Assembly (NCBI GenBank): GCA_934120645.1
Contig: CAKOUO010000001.1
Coordinates: forward strand, 186,001-250,000
From: an uncultured Clostridia bacterium
GTDB taxonomy: Bacteria; Bacillota; Clostridia; TANB77; CAG-508
Direction of reading: 5' to 3'
DNA length: 64,000 nucleotides
In this document: positions 9,046 to 18,747 of the stretch, piece by piece
Position numbering within the stretch: the first letter of the stretch is position 1
How the letters are laid out: each line of letters begins with the position of its first letter
The notes under the pieces: model-generated
Told to the model about the DNA's origin: nothing
What the model saw: the letters and a program-made list of their open reading frames with translations, nothing else
Databases searched by the model: none
Translations under genes and position numbers: made by a program

Positions 9046-10749
9046 TTAAACATTCAAACTCAATCCTGTATTTGTTTTACTTAAATTTGGGCTAAAATAA
9101 ATATCTCCCTTTTCATACATATTTTGCCATTTCTTTTGTATTTTAGTTTCTTCTGATGGTATTTTTTCTGTTTGCCATATATTTTTTACTTCAAATGAAA
9201 TTATTGGATTTATTACAACTTGCTTTCCAGAAGCTAATATTTTTAAACATGTATCAATGCTTTGTGCTAATCCTCTAAATTCGTCTGTAAACTCACCTAT
9301 TTGCATAAATATATCTTTATCTATCATGGCATATTTTACATATACACAAGAAACATTATGTATAATTAGTAATCTTTGCATGTATGTTCCTATATCTTTT
9401 GGTGCTCCTTTATATAAGAAGTCACCTGCTCCATTCATTCCTAAAATAATTCCACTATGTTCTACTTGTCCATCTTTGTTATATAATTTTGTTCCTACTA
9501 TTCCAACATTTTTATCTTGGCAAATTCCAACTAAATCTTCTATGTATGTTGATTTATCTATTTTATTTAGGTTATCATCTACTATAATAAAGTATTTTCC
9601 TTCTGCTTGTATAACTGCTTCATTATAATCTTTAAATACATCATTTGTTGGTGCTATTACTTTTTTTACATTTTCTAAATATTGATTAGAAATAGCTATT
9701 ATTTCATAATTTTCGTAATTTGTAATATTATCTATTTTTCTTATTATTTTTTCTATATCATTTTCATAGCAATTTCTACCATCTACTATTATACTAACTT
9801 TTGGATTATCTTTTACAGTATATTTTATTTCATAACTTCCTGGTGTTAGCCCATCTGTTACTTCTACATCTGTATTTAAGCTTCTTTTTATATGGTCTTT
9901 AATTACTTTTTTTCCTACTTCAAAAGCATATGGTTTTGAATCTGAATTTTGTGCTGTTGAATTTTTATGTGCTCTCCAATGATATAAAACCTTTGGTATG
10001 TGAACTATATTTTGTGTTAATTCAGATGCTCTTGCTACAATGTCAAAGTCTTGACTTCCGTCATATTCACTTCTAAATCCTTCTAGTTTGTCCATTAATT
10101 CTTTTTTGAAAATACTAAAATGGCAAATATAGTTTGCACTATTTAATGTGTATGGTGAAAAGTCCGGTTTAAAAAATACTCCATATCTAGGTCCTTTTGC
10201 TGTTTCTAATTTATCTTCATCAGAATATAAAAATTCTACATCTGGATTTTCATTTATTGCTTTTACTACTTCATATAAAGAAAATACTGGCAATAAATCA
10301 TCATGATCTAGTAGTCCTATAAAATCACCTGTTGCAAGTGTTAATGCTTCGTTAGTATTTCCAGAAATTCCTTTATTTTCTCCTATTATTTTATATTTTA
10401 TTCTGTTATCTTTTTTAGGATATTCTTGCATATATCCAATTGGTTCTGGTGAACCGTCTGCTAGACATAATTCCCAATTAGAATATGTTTGTTTTTGTAA
10501 ACTTTTTACTAATTCTTCAAAAAACTTTTGTGGTGTATTATATACTGGAACAACTATACTGATTTTAGGCTGAATTTTAAATTTAGTATTTCTTTGTTCT
10601 TCTAGTTCTTTTTTGCTTGGTTCATTTTCATCTATCCATTTTTTATATATTCTTTCTTCTTCACTATATTTTGCAAAAAAATTTGCATATATTTTTTTAG
10701 CAAATTCTCTTCTTTTTGATCCTCTTGGTAATATTTTTTCTATGCACAT
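9046..10749 (-). CDS. Glycosyltransferase family 2, long form
   Basis: 567 aa. An N-terminal helical region of about 60 residues leads into a complete GT2 domain: ISIVVPVYNTPQKFFEEL, CLADGSPEP, LLDHDDLLP for the DxD, and FKPDFSP and YHWRAHKNS later on. The final 250 residues look like a second, degenerate GT2-like fold (VSIIVDGRNCYENDIEKI, IIVDDNLNK). This arrangement is common in rhamnan or O-antigen-like glycan assembly proteins. Ribosome site AGAGGT precedes the start, and the gene follows the WbdD-like gene by 14 bp. Specificity is unknown. Confidence 0.87.
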   Translation of the reverse strand: MCIEKILPRGSKRREFAKKIYANFFAKYSEEERIYKKWIDENEPSKKELEEQRNTKFKIQPKISIVVPVYNTPQKFFEELVKSLQKQTYSNWELCLADGSPEPIGYMQEYPKKDNRIKYKIIGENKGISGNTNEALTLATGDFIGLLDHDDLLPVFSLYEVVKAINENPDVEFLYSDEDKLETAKGPRYGVFFKPDFSPYTLNSANYICHFSIFKKELMDKLEGFRSEYDGSQDFDIVARASELTQNIVHIPKVLYHWRAHKNSTAQNSDSKPYAFEVGKKVIKDHIKRSLNTDVEVTDGLTPGSYEIKYTVKDNPKVSIIVDGRNCYENDIEKIIRKIDNITNYENYEIIAISNQYLENVKKVIAPTNDVFKDYNEAVIQAEGKYFIIVDDNLNKIDKSTYIEDLVGICQDKNVGIVGTKLYNKDGQVEHSGIILGMNGAGDFLYKGAPKDIGTYMQRLLIIHNVSCVYVKYAMIDKDIFMQIGEFTDEFRGLAQSIDTCLKILASGKQVVINPIISFEVKNIWQTEKIPSEETKIQKKWQNMYEKGDIYFSPNLSKTNTGLSLNV

Positions 10750-10763
10750 ATTTTATACCTCTT

Positions 10764-12272
10764 TTAAAATAATTTTCTTTTCTTTTTTGCTGCATTTTCT
10801 TCTAGAATTTTAATATATTCTTGTTTCTTGCTATTATCATTTTTTAAATCTTCTACATATTTTTCTAATTTTTTTATGTAGCAATCTTTATTTTCTAATT
10901 CTTTAAGATATGATTTGTTGTCATTAATCAAATTATCAATTGCTTTTAAATTGTCTTTTTTATACATTGCTTCATGTATTTGTTTATCTATTATTTCTTC
11001 TCTTAATTTTTCATCTATTTCATCAAAGAAAGCTTTATACTGCAAAATATTTAATTTTTCTAGTAATTTATCTACATCTATTTTTCTTACTAAATCATAA
11101 GAATTTATAATTGACCTGTATAATATAAATTCAACTGGTAAATAGTCTTTTTCCCATTCTTGATCGAAAAATATAAATTCATCATTAATATAAAAGCAGT
11201 TTTTAGTAATCATATCCCAATATCCTTTTTTCATATAGTTCAATTCTTGTAAGATATTTTCATTTGTTTTAAATTCTATTTTATCTTTACAGTCTATATA
11301 TTTTATAGAATTTTTTAATAATATTTCTTTTAGTTTATTTAAGATTTGGGTTATCTTTTCTATATCATTTGAATTACTTGATAAAATTCTATCTAATGTT
11401 TTTTCGTTTTTTATTAATTTACTGTATATTTTTCCATCTTTTTCATAATCTAATACTTTTATTTCTTCACTTTTTATGTCATTTATTATGTTTATCATAT
11501 TTTCTATATGTTTATTAGCTTCTTCATTTGCTGGTATTTTTTCTACTACATCATCTTTAATTATTGTCATTAATTGATATTGTTCTTTTCTGCAATTATT
11601 AAAAGATATATATCTTATATCATTATATTCTTCTTTTTTTGATGCTTCAATAAAATAAGAATTTGCAAAAAAGTTCATTGTTTCTGGGCTATTTGTTATT
11701 ATTGTTTTTAATACTTTTATTTCATCAAATACTTTTATTTCGTTTTCTGAAATATTTGGATTGTATTTTTCAATGTGCCCTTTTTCTACTTTAAACTTTT
11801 CGTTTATTATTAATTCTGATGTTTTATAATCTGGAAAAGCAAAAAATGTATTTATGTTTAATATACCTTTTTCTTTTAATTCACTTTTAATTTGGTTTAT
11901 TGTATTAAATTTCTTATGATGATTCTCTAATCTTAAAATTCCTGTTTCATTCTCTATATTGTATTTGCTCCAATTATTAATACCTGTTTCATTATTTCCT
12001 ATTATTAATAATTTTCCATCTTCATCTAATATATCAATAATTTTTTCTATTATATTATTATAATTTTCGCATCCGTATACTAATACATAATTGTATTTTG
12101 TATTAGATTCTAGTTCTTGAATATTTTCAATTACTTTTACATTATTAAAATTTCTTTTTAGTTCCTTTGTTATATGTTCATTTAAGCCTATTTGAATTAT
12201 TGATTTGTCTTTTATAAATGGATACCATTTAATTATATTTGAATTAAATATTTCTAATATATTTTGATTCAT
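10764..12272 (-). CDS. Methyltransferase/kinase-like/coiled-coil protein, possible glycan chain-capping enzyme (WbdD-like architecture)
   Basis: 502 aa in three parts. Residues about 20-190 look like a class I methyltransferase, with a weak SAM loop (SIIQIGLNEHIT) and ILDEDGKLLIIGNNETG at the strand-4/5 region. Residues about 215-420 look like an aminoglycoside/kinase-type fold: YWDMITKNC places D353 and N358 like a catalytic loop, and FDQEW (369-373) like a metal-binding DFE segment. Residues 450-497 are a charged coiled coil. The same order occurs in WbdD, which caps O-antigen chains and measures their length. Genes for the ABC exporter lie two genes downstream in coordinate and upstream in transcription. 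The capping role is inference; the glycine loop of the methyltransferase is degenerate. Confidence 0.55.
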   Translation of the reverse strand: MNQNILEIFNSNIIKWYPFIKDKSIIQIGLNEHITKELKRNFNNVKVIENIQELESNTKYNYVLVYGCENYNNIIEKIIDILDEDGKLLIIGNNETGINNWSKYNIENETGILRLENHHKKFNTINQIKSELKEKGILNINTFFAFPDYKTSELIINEKFKVEKGHIEKYNPNISENEIKVFDEIKVLKTIITNSPETMNFFANSYFIEASKKEEYNDIRYISFNNCRKEQYQLMTIIKDDVVEKIPANEEANKHIENMINIINDIKSEEIKVLDYEKDGKIYSKLIKNEKTLDRILSSNSNDIEKITQILNKLKEILLKNSIKYIDCKDKIEFKTNENILQELNYMKKGYWDMITKNCFYINDEFIFFDQEWEKDYLPVEFILYRSIINSYDLVRKIDVDKLLEKLNILQYKAFFDEIDEKLREEIIDKQIHEAMYKKDNLKAIDNLINDNKSYLKELENKDCYIKKLEKYVEDLKNDNSKKQEYIKILEENAAKKKRKLF

Positions 12273-12291
12273 TTAAGCTCCCCCATTTTCA

Positions 12292-13194
12292 TTAAAAAAT
12301 CTTTATATTTTGAGTTCCGTCTTTTGCTATATAATTTTGCTTCACTTTTAAATTTTCCATCCATCTTCTAGTTTCTTTTGTTTTCCAAGGTCCTGAGTCT
12401 TCTGTTCCATTTAAATTGTTATTCCATAACCAGTCTGTTGTTGGCCATAAGCAAATTTTTGGTTTTATTATCTTGTATAATTCCTCTGTTCCTCCTGCTT
12501 GTCCATGATGTGCTACTTGTACGATGTCAGATTTTAAATTTTTTTCTTGGTTTTTAATTAGTTTTTCGCTACTTTCTGTTCCTGTATCTCCCAAAAATAG
12601 TATGTTTTTTTGATTAACTGTTAACTTTATTACCATACTTGAATTATTTATGGCATTTTTAGTTATTTCTGGATTTTTTATTCCTAATATTTTTGCTGTT
12701 ATATTATCAATTTTTATAATATCATTTACTTGTGGTTCTATAATTTTATCTTTTATTTTTTCTTGCTCAATTATTGGAAAAAATGCTTCTATATCATCTT
12801 TTCTTTGTGGTTCATTTTGTATATACCATTCTTTATTATTTATTGACATATATATTTTTCCAATATTTATATTTTCATTTTGTGATATAACTTCAAAAGC
12901 TCCTGCATGGTCTGAATGTGGATGTGTTATGAACCAATAATCTACTTTGTTTCCATTGTCTACAATATATTTTTCTAATTGTTCAGCATCATCTGTTGTT
13001 CCACCATCTATTATAATTATTTTTCCGTTTATTGTTTTTATTGCGTATCCCATCATTTGTCTTGTTGAACATGGTGAAAATTGAGTTAATATTATATAAT
13101 TATTTATTCTTTTTAAATAAAAAATACTACATAATAAAAATACTATAATTGCTAAAGCTACTAGTGTTTTTATTGTTTTTACTCTTTTTTTCAT
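12292..13194 (-). CDS. ComEC-like metallo-beta-lactamase-fold hydrolase, membrane-anchored
   Basis: 300 aa. One N-terminal membrane span (about residues 10-27) is followed by an extracytoplasmic metallo-beta-lactamase fold. Zinc ligands are visible in THPHSDHAG (H91, H93, D95, H96), in LFLGDTGTES, and in VQVAHHGQAGG. The pattern matches the C-terminal domain of ComEC/Rec2 and its stand-alone relatives, but no competence membrane domain is present. Its position between the WbdD-like gene and the exporter ATPase suggests a role in handling phospho- or glycan-linked substrates at the surface. That link is only positional. Confidence 0.82.
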   Translation of the reverse strand: MKKRVKTIKTLVALAIIVFLLCSIFYLKRINNYIILTQFSPCSTRQMMGYAIKTINGKIIIIDGGTTDDAEQLEKYIVDNGNKVDYWFITHPHSDHAGAFEVISQNENINIGKIYMSINNKEWYIQNEPQRKDDIEAFFPIIEQEKIKDKIIEPQVNDIIKIDNITAKILGIKNPEITKNAINNSSMVIKLTVNQKNILFLGDTGTESSEKLIKNQEKNLKSDIVQVAHHGQAGGTEELYKIIKPKICLWPTTDWLWNNNLNGTEDSGPWKTKETRRWMENLKVKQNYIAKDGTQNIKIF

Positions 13195-13206
13195 TATTTT
13201 CCCCTT

Positions 13207-14526
13207 TTACATTTTTGTAACTGTTATATCTGAATCTAGCCTATATAATCCAACACAATCTTTATTTGATGTTATTTCAACTAATAATGCATCATATTTT
13301 CTGCTTAATACTTCTAGTTCACCATTTGCATTAAAGTGTGTGCAACTAAAAGACAATGTATATTTATTTGGAGCTAAACTTAATTTTTGTCTAAATTCTG
13401 CAACTGCTGTATCTCCTTTTTCAAAATCACCTGTTACTATTTTTTCTTGTACTGTGTTTGTTCCCATCATATCTAAACCTTTAAAGTCTTTTACTGTCAT
13501 AGTAAATATTGGGTCTGTAACTTTATCATGAAATACAACTTTGGATTTTAATACAACTTCTTTATCATTTTCTATTGATGTTAATATGTTTCCTTCTGTG
13601 TCAAAAATACCAAAGTCTATTAAATCTGCCTGACCGTTTCCATATTCTATTATGTTAGGATTTATTGTATAGTTTTTCTTCCATTCTCCTTGTGGTAATT
13701 TTACTTTTTTTGTTTTTATATCTTGAATTTGTTCTTGCTCTAATTTTTCTTTTTTATCTATTTGTTCTCTATCTTCGTCAAGTTTTACAATAATTTTTTT
13801 ATATTTTTCAACTCCACCTTTTACATCACCATCATATATTTTTTTACCGCCATTTATAATTATTGCTCTTGTGCAATTTCTTATAACATCTGTAACATTA
13901 TGAGTAACAAAAAGTATTGTTTTTCCTCTTTCTTTAAATTGTTCAAATTTTTTAAAACATTTTAATTGAAATGCCATATCTCCAACAGATAATACTTCAT
14001 CAACTATTAAAACATCTGGATCTACATTTATTGCACATGCAAATGCAAGTCTTGCAAACATTCCTGATGAATAAGTTTTAACTGGTTGATATAAATGGTC
14101 TCCAATATCAGCAAAATCTATAATATCTTGTTTTGTTGCTTCTATTTGTTCATTTGTTAGTCCCATAACTTGTCCGTGTTGATAAATGTTTTCTATTCCT
14201 GTTAATTCTGAATTAAAAGCAGCTCCTAGTTCTAGTAATGAACTTATTTTTCCATTTACTTTGATTTCTCCGCTTGTTGGAGTTACAACACCTGTTATCA
14301 TTTTTAATAATGTTGATTTTCCAGCTCCGTTTTTACCAAGAATTCCTAGTACTTCCCCTTTTTTTAATGTTAAGTTTAATCCATCAATTGCACTAAATGT
14401 TTCATGATTTTTATAAAAAGGTACTACAGCTTCTAGTAGTCTTGCTTTTTTGCTTTTATACATTTTATAGTCTTTTTTTAAATTTTTAATTTCAATTATA
14501 TTTTCAGAATTTTCTTCTTTATTCAT
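13207..14526 (-). CDS. wzt: ABC exporter ATPase with C-terminal glycan-binding domain (Wzt-like)
   Basis: About 439 aa. The N-terminal 250 residues are an ABC ATPase: Walker A GKNGAGKST (64-72), signature YSSGMFARLAFA, Walker B VLIVDEVLSVGD, H-switch FVTHN. The extra 150-residue C-terminal domain, ending in ITVTKM, resembles the Wzt C-terminal beta-sandwich that recognises the finished, capped polysaccharide before export. It powers the Wzm-like permease encoded next. I start at the ATG after GGAGGAAAAA; an in-frame GTG lies four codons upstream. With a C-terminal domain this is Wzt-like, not TagH-like. Confidence 0.88.
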   Translation of the reverse strand: MNKEENSENIIEIKNLKKDYKMYKSKKARLLEAVVPFYKNHETFSAIDGLNLTLKKGEVLGILGKNGAGKSTLLKMITGVVTPTSGEIKVNGKISSLLELGAAFNSELTGIENIYQHGQVMGLTNEQIEATKQDIIDFADIGDHLYQPVKTYSSGMFARLAFACAINVDPDVLIVDEVLSVGDMAFQLKCFKKFEQFKERGKTILFVTHNVTDVIRNCTRAIIINGGKKIYDGDVKGGVEKYKKIIVKLDEDREQIDKKEKLEQEQIQDIKTKKVKLPQGEWKKNYTINPNIIEYGNGQADLIDFGIFDTEGNILTSIENDKEVVLKSKVVFHDKVTDPIFTMTVKDFKGLDMMGTNTVQEKIVTGDFEKGDTAVAEFRQKLSLAPNKYTLSFSCTHFNANGELEVLSRKYDALLVEITSNKDCVGLYRLDSDITVTKM

Positions 14527-14547
14527 TTTTTCCTCCACTGTTTTTAA

Positions 14548-15339
14548 TTACAATACATCTGCAAAATCTTTTTTGTTTTTCTTAAATACATGGTTTCCCC
14601 ATATAAACATGAAAATTGTTACAATCCAGAATATGATTGTATAAATTCCGTTATTTGCTGTTATTATATCTCCTCCCATAAATGCTTGTCTAAATGCTGT
14701 TACTAAATATGTAAATGGCATATATTGCATTATATTTAATAATGTAGGATGATTTACAAGTCTTGTTAAACTCCAAACAACTGGTGTTGCCCAGAAAAAT
14801 AATTGCATTAATATTCCTAATAAATTTGAAAAGTCTGGTACTAATGTTGTTATTGCTGATGTTAATCTAGTAAATGCTATAATAAATGCATATGTTGCAA
14901 AAATAACATATAATATAATCCATACATTTGGTATAAATTTGAATAATGCACAAACTACTATTGCAACTATAAATAAGAATATTGATACAAAGCTACTTCC
15001 TATTAATGAAATAATTGGTATAACATCAACTGGGAATATTACTTTTTTTACTAAATAACTATAGTTTCTAATAGAACTACTTGCACTCATAATACTGTCA
15101 TTTAAGCATTGCCATATTGCCATTCCAGGTAAAAACCAAACTACATATGGTGCTCCACCTTCTCCAGGTGTTTGAAATATAAATTGAAACACAAATACAT
15201 ACATCATCATAAATATAAATGGTTGTAAAAATCCCCATATACTTCCTAAACTTGTACTTGCAAATCTATTTTTAAAATCACTTTTTCCTAATTTCCATAC
15301 TATTTTTTTGTTTTTCCATACTGTTTTTATAAATTCCAT
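14548..15339 (-). CDS. wzm: ABC-2 polysaccharide exporter permease (Wzm/TagG-like)
   Basis: 263 aa with six predicted membrane spans and the ABC-2 family N-terminus (KSDFKNRFASTSLGSIWGFL), which forms the amphipathic helix and gate. It pairs with the ATPase gene 22 bp downstream. Together they export an undecaprenyl-linked polysaccharide or teichoic-acid-type glycan. It is the first gene of the cluster in the direction of transcription, with a terminator of the upstream gene about 70 bp before it, so a promoter is expected in 15340-15407. A ribosome site AGGAG lies 8 nt before the ATG. Confidence 0.9.
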   Translation of the reverse strand: MEFIKTVWKNKKIVWKLGKSDFKNRFASTSLGSIWGFLQPFIFMMMYVFVFQFIFQTPGEGGAPYVVWFLPGMAIWQCLNDSIMSASSSIRNYSYLVKKVIFPVDVIPIISLIGSSFVSIFLFIVAIVVCALFKFIPNVWIILYVIFATYAFIIAFTRLTSAITTLVPDFSNLLGILMQLFFWATPVVWSLTRLVNHPTLLNIMQYMPFTYLVTAFRQAFMGGDIITANNGIYTIIFWIVTIFMFIWGNHVFKKNKKDFADVL

Positions 15340-15407
15340 ATTTTTCGCTCCTGTTAATAAAAAAATCTGCCTATATTGTATATTTAAATTGTTTTTTTGT
15401 CAACAAA

Positions 15408-15430
15408 AAAGAGTTCTTTTTGAACTCTTT
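15408..15430 (-). terminator. Rho-independent terminator after the frameshifted gene
   Basis: Perfect 9-bp stem AAAGAGTTC/GAACTCTTT with a five-base loop, followed on the minus strand by a T-rich tract. The stop codon of the upstream gene falls inside the stem. It separates that gene from the exporter operon. Confidence 0.85.
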
Positions 15431-16212
15431 AAAGTAAATTTATTATACTTTCTATTATGTCTTTTTCTTCTAACTGTTTATTACTATTTTTGGTTATAAA
15501 AATAATCATTTTATTGTTGTCTTCAAAATATTCATAAGTTTGATATTTATCCATATTTTCAAAGTTGTAATCTAAAATTTTTCCAGTTACATCATCAACA
15601 ATATAGCAAATGCTTGATATGCTAAATATGTATTGTTTTGAACCATTTATTATATTTTCTAGTTTTTTATCATTGTCATTTTGTTTTCCTTTTTCCTTTA
15701 TTTTTACATATCCATTTTCGTCTATTTCATACTTTGAATTAAGTAAATTGCTATTATTTAATGATTCTTCAATTTTATTTCTACTATTTTTTTCTATCCA
15801 AATTCCATTATTTTTAGGAATATTATTAATATATATATCATCTACTTCTGAAAATTCTGGTTTTTTTCCTTTTATCATTCCTGCAAAAGCTACTTTATAT
15901 TTTATATTTGCTTTTACTTCTAATGTTTTTCTTCCATCATATTCTGTTTGAATTTCATATATATTGCTATCTCCGTGTTTTTCCAGAATCTTCTTTTAAT
16001 TCATTTATATTTGCATTTTCTTGGTATGAAACTTGATTTTTGTCAACTTGTGTATATATGTCATTTATAATTTCTGTATTTGAACTATTTTCATTATTTT
16101 CTTTTTTTGTTTTTTTATTAATTACTATGCATAACACAATTGTTAAAATTATTAATATTACAATTGTAAAAATAATTATTTTATTTTTTTTCATATTTTT
16201 TATACCTTTCAT
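15429..16212 (-). pseudogene. Frameshifted membrane-anchored protein of unknown function
   Basis: Two reading frames join into one protein of about 260 aa. The first (from 16212) has an N-terminal membrane anchor, IIIFTIVILIILTIVLCIVI, and a charged linker. It stops soon after ...NINELKEDSGKTRR. The next frame carries on at once with ILEKHGDSNIYEIQTEYDGR and runs to LLNSKYEID and IIESIINLL. The total length is one base more than a multiple of three, so one extra base near 15988-15997 explains the break. There is no recognised domain; it looks like an extracytoplasmic protein. It lies 2 bp downstream of the ChW peptidase gene and probably shares its transcript. Confidence 0.75.
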
Positions 16213-16214
16213 CT

Positions 16215-18635
16215 TTAAATATTTTTAAGCATTGAAAGTGTTGCATTTATATATCTTTGACTAAATTTTTTGTCTAATACTGTTTGATGATTATATACAC
16301 CTTGATATGGTAATTCAATTAATGCAGATTTTGCTGCAATTCCATTTGCTCCTAATGAGCTTCTTGCCCAATTTATTAAATATCCATCTCCATATCTTCC
16401 GACAGAAGATTTATTGTTTTCTGGAAATTGGTTTGCATAGAATGAACATACTTGTTCATTACCAATTAATTGTTGTGTCCATCCATGTAAGTCTACTAAT
16501 ACTGTTTGTCCATTTTTTGATTTATTATTTAATAAAAAGTTTCTTAAATATTGTGCTTCATATGCTTGGAATCCTGCTGTACCATTATAATTTCTATTGT
16601 CTGTATATTTTTTATAATAACTTCCAACTTGCCAGCATCTATTTAAATCTATTCCTTTTCCATTTGGAGCTTGGCTTACTAATGTTGTTCTTCCTGGTCC
16701 ATTATTTGTATTTCCATAAATTGCTCCATCTAAATTTATTCCTGGGAATATATATATTGTCCATTTTTCTGCTAATTTGTAATCTTTACTGTTAACTAGT
16801 TGATTATAAAAGTCATTTGCTATTTGTATTAATTCTAATCCATCTCTACTCCATAAATCTTCAAATCCATGTATAGCAAATGTTGCATAAAATACATTTG
16901 GTCCATTACCCCATTTGTAATATTCTAAGTTTCTTCCTGCTGAACTTCCTGCTGCTTTTAATCCAGTAATTCCATATACACCCTTTGAATAACTAATTTT
17001 TTTATTTACTGTAAATTCTCTTGCATATGTTGATATTGACTGATTTTTTTCATTAAGTACTTCTACTAATACTGTATGTTTTCCTAATGAATATTTAGAA
17101 TAATCTATGTTCATTTCAAATCCTGGTGTTTTGTTATATATTGTTTCGTCTCCATATCCTTTCATTGAGTTTAAAACATCTTGTCTTTTTGTTCTTTTTA
17201 GATTATTTACATCAATTTTGTTTCCATCTATATATATTTGTAATTTTGTGTTTTTTGTTGTTGTCATTACCCATCCATTTAATTTCCCAGTTTCATTTGC
17301 AATTTGGCTTTCAGGGTTATCTATATGTACTTGTGTTTTATTTTTTATAATTTTTGGAACAATTTTTATTTCTATTGCTTCTACTCTTCTTCCTTCTTCT
17401 GCTGTTCCTGCTGTTTCTCCATCATAGCACCAATCCTGCCATCCTATTCCTTGCACATGTGCTCTATAAGTAATTGAATATGTTTCTGTTCCTTCTAATT
17501 TTATTTTTATAGCTTCAACTCTTTTACCTTGTCCTACTGTTCCAGCAATTTCACCATTTGTTTTCCAATCTTGCCATCCTATGTTTTGAACATGTGCTTG
17601 ATATTTTATTTTTACATTTTGTGGTAAGTTTATTCCTTCTATTTTTATGCCTTCTACTCTTCTACCTTTTCCTGTAGTTCCTGCTGTTTTTCCATCAACA
17701 CAATAGCTTTGCCATCCTATATTTTGAACATGTGCACTATATTTTACATGTATATTTTTATCTAAGTTTATCTTTACTAAATATCCTTGTAATGTTTCAT
17801 TGTCTTTTGACATTAAAAATATTTTTATGGTATGTTCTCCTTGGTCTAAGTTTAATGATGTAAGGTTAATTTCAAATCCAGGTTGTGCATTTTGTTCTCT
17901 TGTTCCATATCCTGTTATTGCTTTTAAAACATCTTCTCTATTAGTATATTTTATTAAACTTTTGTCTATCTCTTTATTATCTACTGTTGCTCTAATTGTA
18001 GTGTTTGCTACATTTGCCATTTTCCAGCCTGTAACTTTAATATTTTGATTTGTATAATATGTTTGCCCATTTGATGGTGTATCTACATGTAATATACCTT
18101 TTTTAACTTTTTTTACAATTTTTATTTGTATTGCTTCTAATCGTAATCCTCTTCCTGTTGTTCCTGCAATCTCACCATCTGTTTTCCAATCTTGCCATCC
18201 TATGCTTTGAACATGTACTCTATAACTTACACTATATTCGTCTGAATTTTTTAATTCTATTTTTATAGCTTCTAGTCTTCTTCCTTGGCCTTGTGTACCT
18301 GAAAGCGTTCCATTTTCTTTCCAATCTTGCCAACCAACATTAGATATATGTGTTTGATATCTTATTTTTACATTTGCTGGTGCTCCATATAAATTTATAT
18401 GAATAGCTTCTAATCGTAATCCTTTTCCTTGTGTACCTGATAATTCACCATCTTTTTTAGTAAAGGATTTTTCCCATCCTATATTTTGTATATGTGAATC
18501 ATACATAACTCCTATTGTTGATTTTGTTTGGCTGTCAGTTGCTTGATTTGTTCCAACTAATCCTAATATAAGTGCTATAATTAAAATTAATAGCATAGAT
18601 ATTTTTGATAGTATGTCTTTCTTTAGTTTATTCAT
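16215..18635 (-). CDS. Surface M14-family metallocarboxypeptidase with six ChW repeats
   Basis: 806 aa. A signal peptide or anchor (about 10-33) is followed by three ChW repeats (about 43-173, each with IGW or VGW and a GT..G(K/R)..RLEAI core). Then come an Ig-like domain, three more ChW repeats (297-425), a second Ig-like domain, and a C-terminal M14 carboxypeptidase fold. The M14 residues can be placed: zinc H589 and E592 in AIHGFED, R666 in DLNRCW, zinc H717 in VDLHGW and catalytic E774 in ALIELP. The ChW repeats are a clostridial cell-surface binding module. The likely substrate is a peptidoglycan stem peptide or a host peptide. The frameshifted gene follows closely. Confidence 0.88.
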   Translation of the reverse strand: MNKLKKDILSKISMLLILIIALILGLVGTNQATDSQTKSTIGVMYDSHIQNIGWEKSFTKKDGELSGTQGKGLRLEAIHINLYGAPANVKIRYQTHISNVGWQDWKENGTLSGTQGQGRRLEAIKIELKNSDEYSVSYRVHVQSIGWQDWKTDGEIAGTTGRGLRLEAIQIKIVKKVKKGILHVDTPSNGQTYYTNQNIKVTGWKMANVANTTIRATVDNKEIDKSLIKYTNREDVLKAITGYGTREQNAQPGFEINLTSLNLDQGEHTIKIFLMSKDNETLQGYLVKINLDKNIHVKYSAHVQNIGWQSYCVDGKTAGTTGKGRRVEGIKIEGINLPQNVKIKYQAHVQNIGWQDWKTNGEIAGTVGQGKRVEAIKIKLEGTETYSITYRAHVQGIGWQDWCYDGETAGTAEEGRRVEAIEIKIVPKIIKNKTQVHIDNPESQIANETGKLNGWVMTTTKNTKLQIYIDGNKIDVNNLKRTKRQDVLNSMKGYGDETIYNKTPGFEMNIDYSKYSLGKHTVLVEVLNEKNQSISTYAREFTVNKKISYSKGVYGITGLKAAGSSAGRNLEYYKWGNGPNVFYATFAIHGFEDLWSRDGLELIQIANDFYNQLVNSKDYKLAEKWTIYIFPGINLDGAIYGNTNNGPGRTTLVSQAPNGKGIDLNRCWQVGSYYKKYTDNRNYNGTAGFQAYEAQYLRNFLLNNKSKNGQTVLVDLHGWTQQLIGNEQVCSFYANQFPENNKSSVGRYGDGYLINWARSSLGANGIAAKSALIELPYQGVYNHQTVLDKKFSQRYINATLSMLKNI

Positions 18636-18747
18636 TTTTTATCCCCCTCATTTATAATATATACTAATATATACCAATGAAATCTAAAATAGTTTCATTT
18701 TTTAAAATTTATTTAATCTTTATAAAGTTGATTTATAGAGTTGATTT

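Noticed and set aside
16215..18635. Possible CRISPR-like or satellite repeats from the similar segments
   Set aside because: The repeats are coding ChW modules of about 38 residues with divergent DNA, not short identical repeats with spacers.
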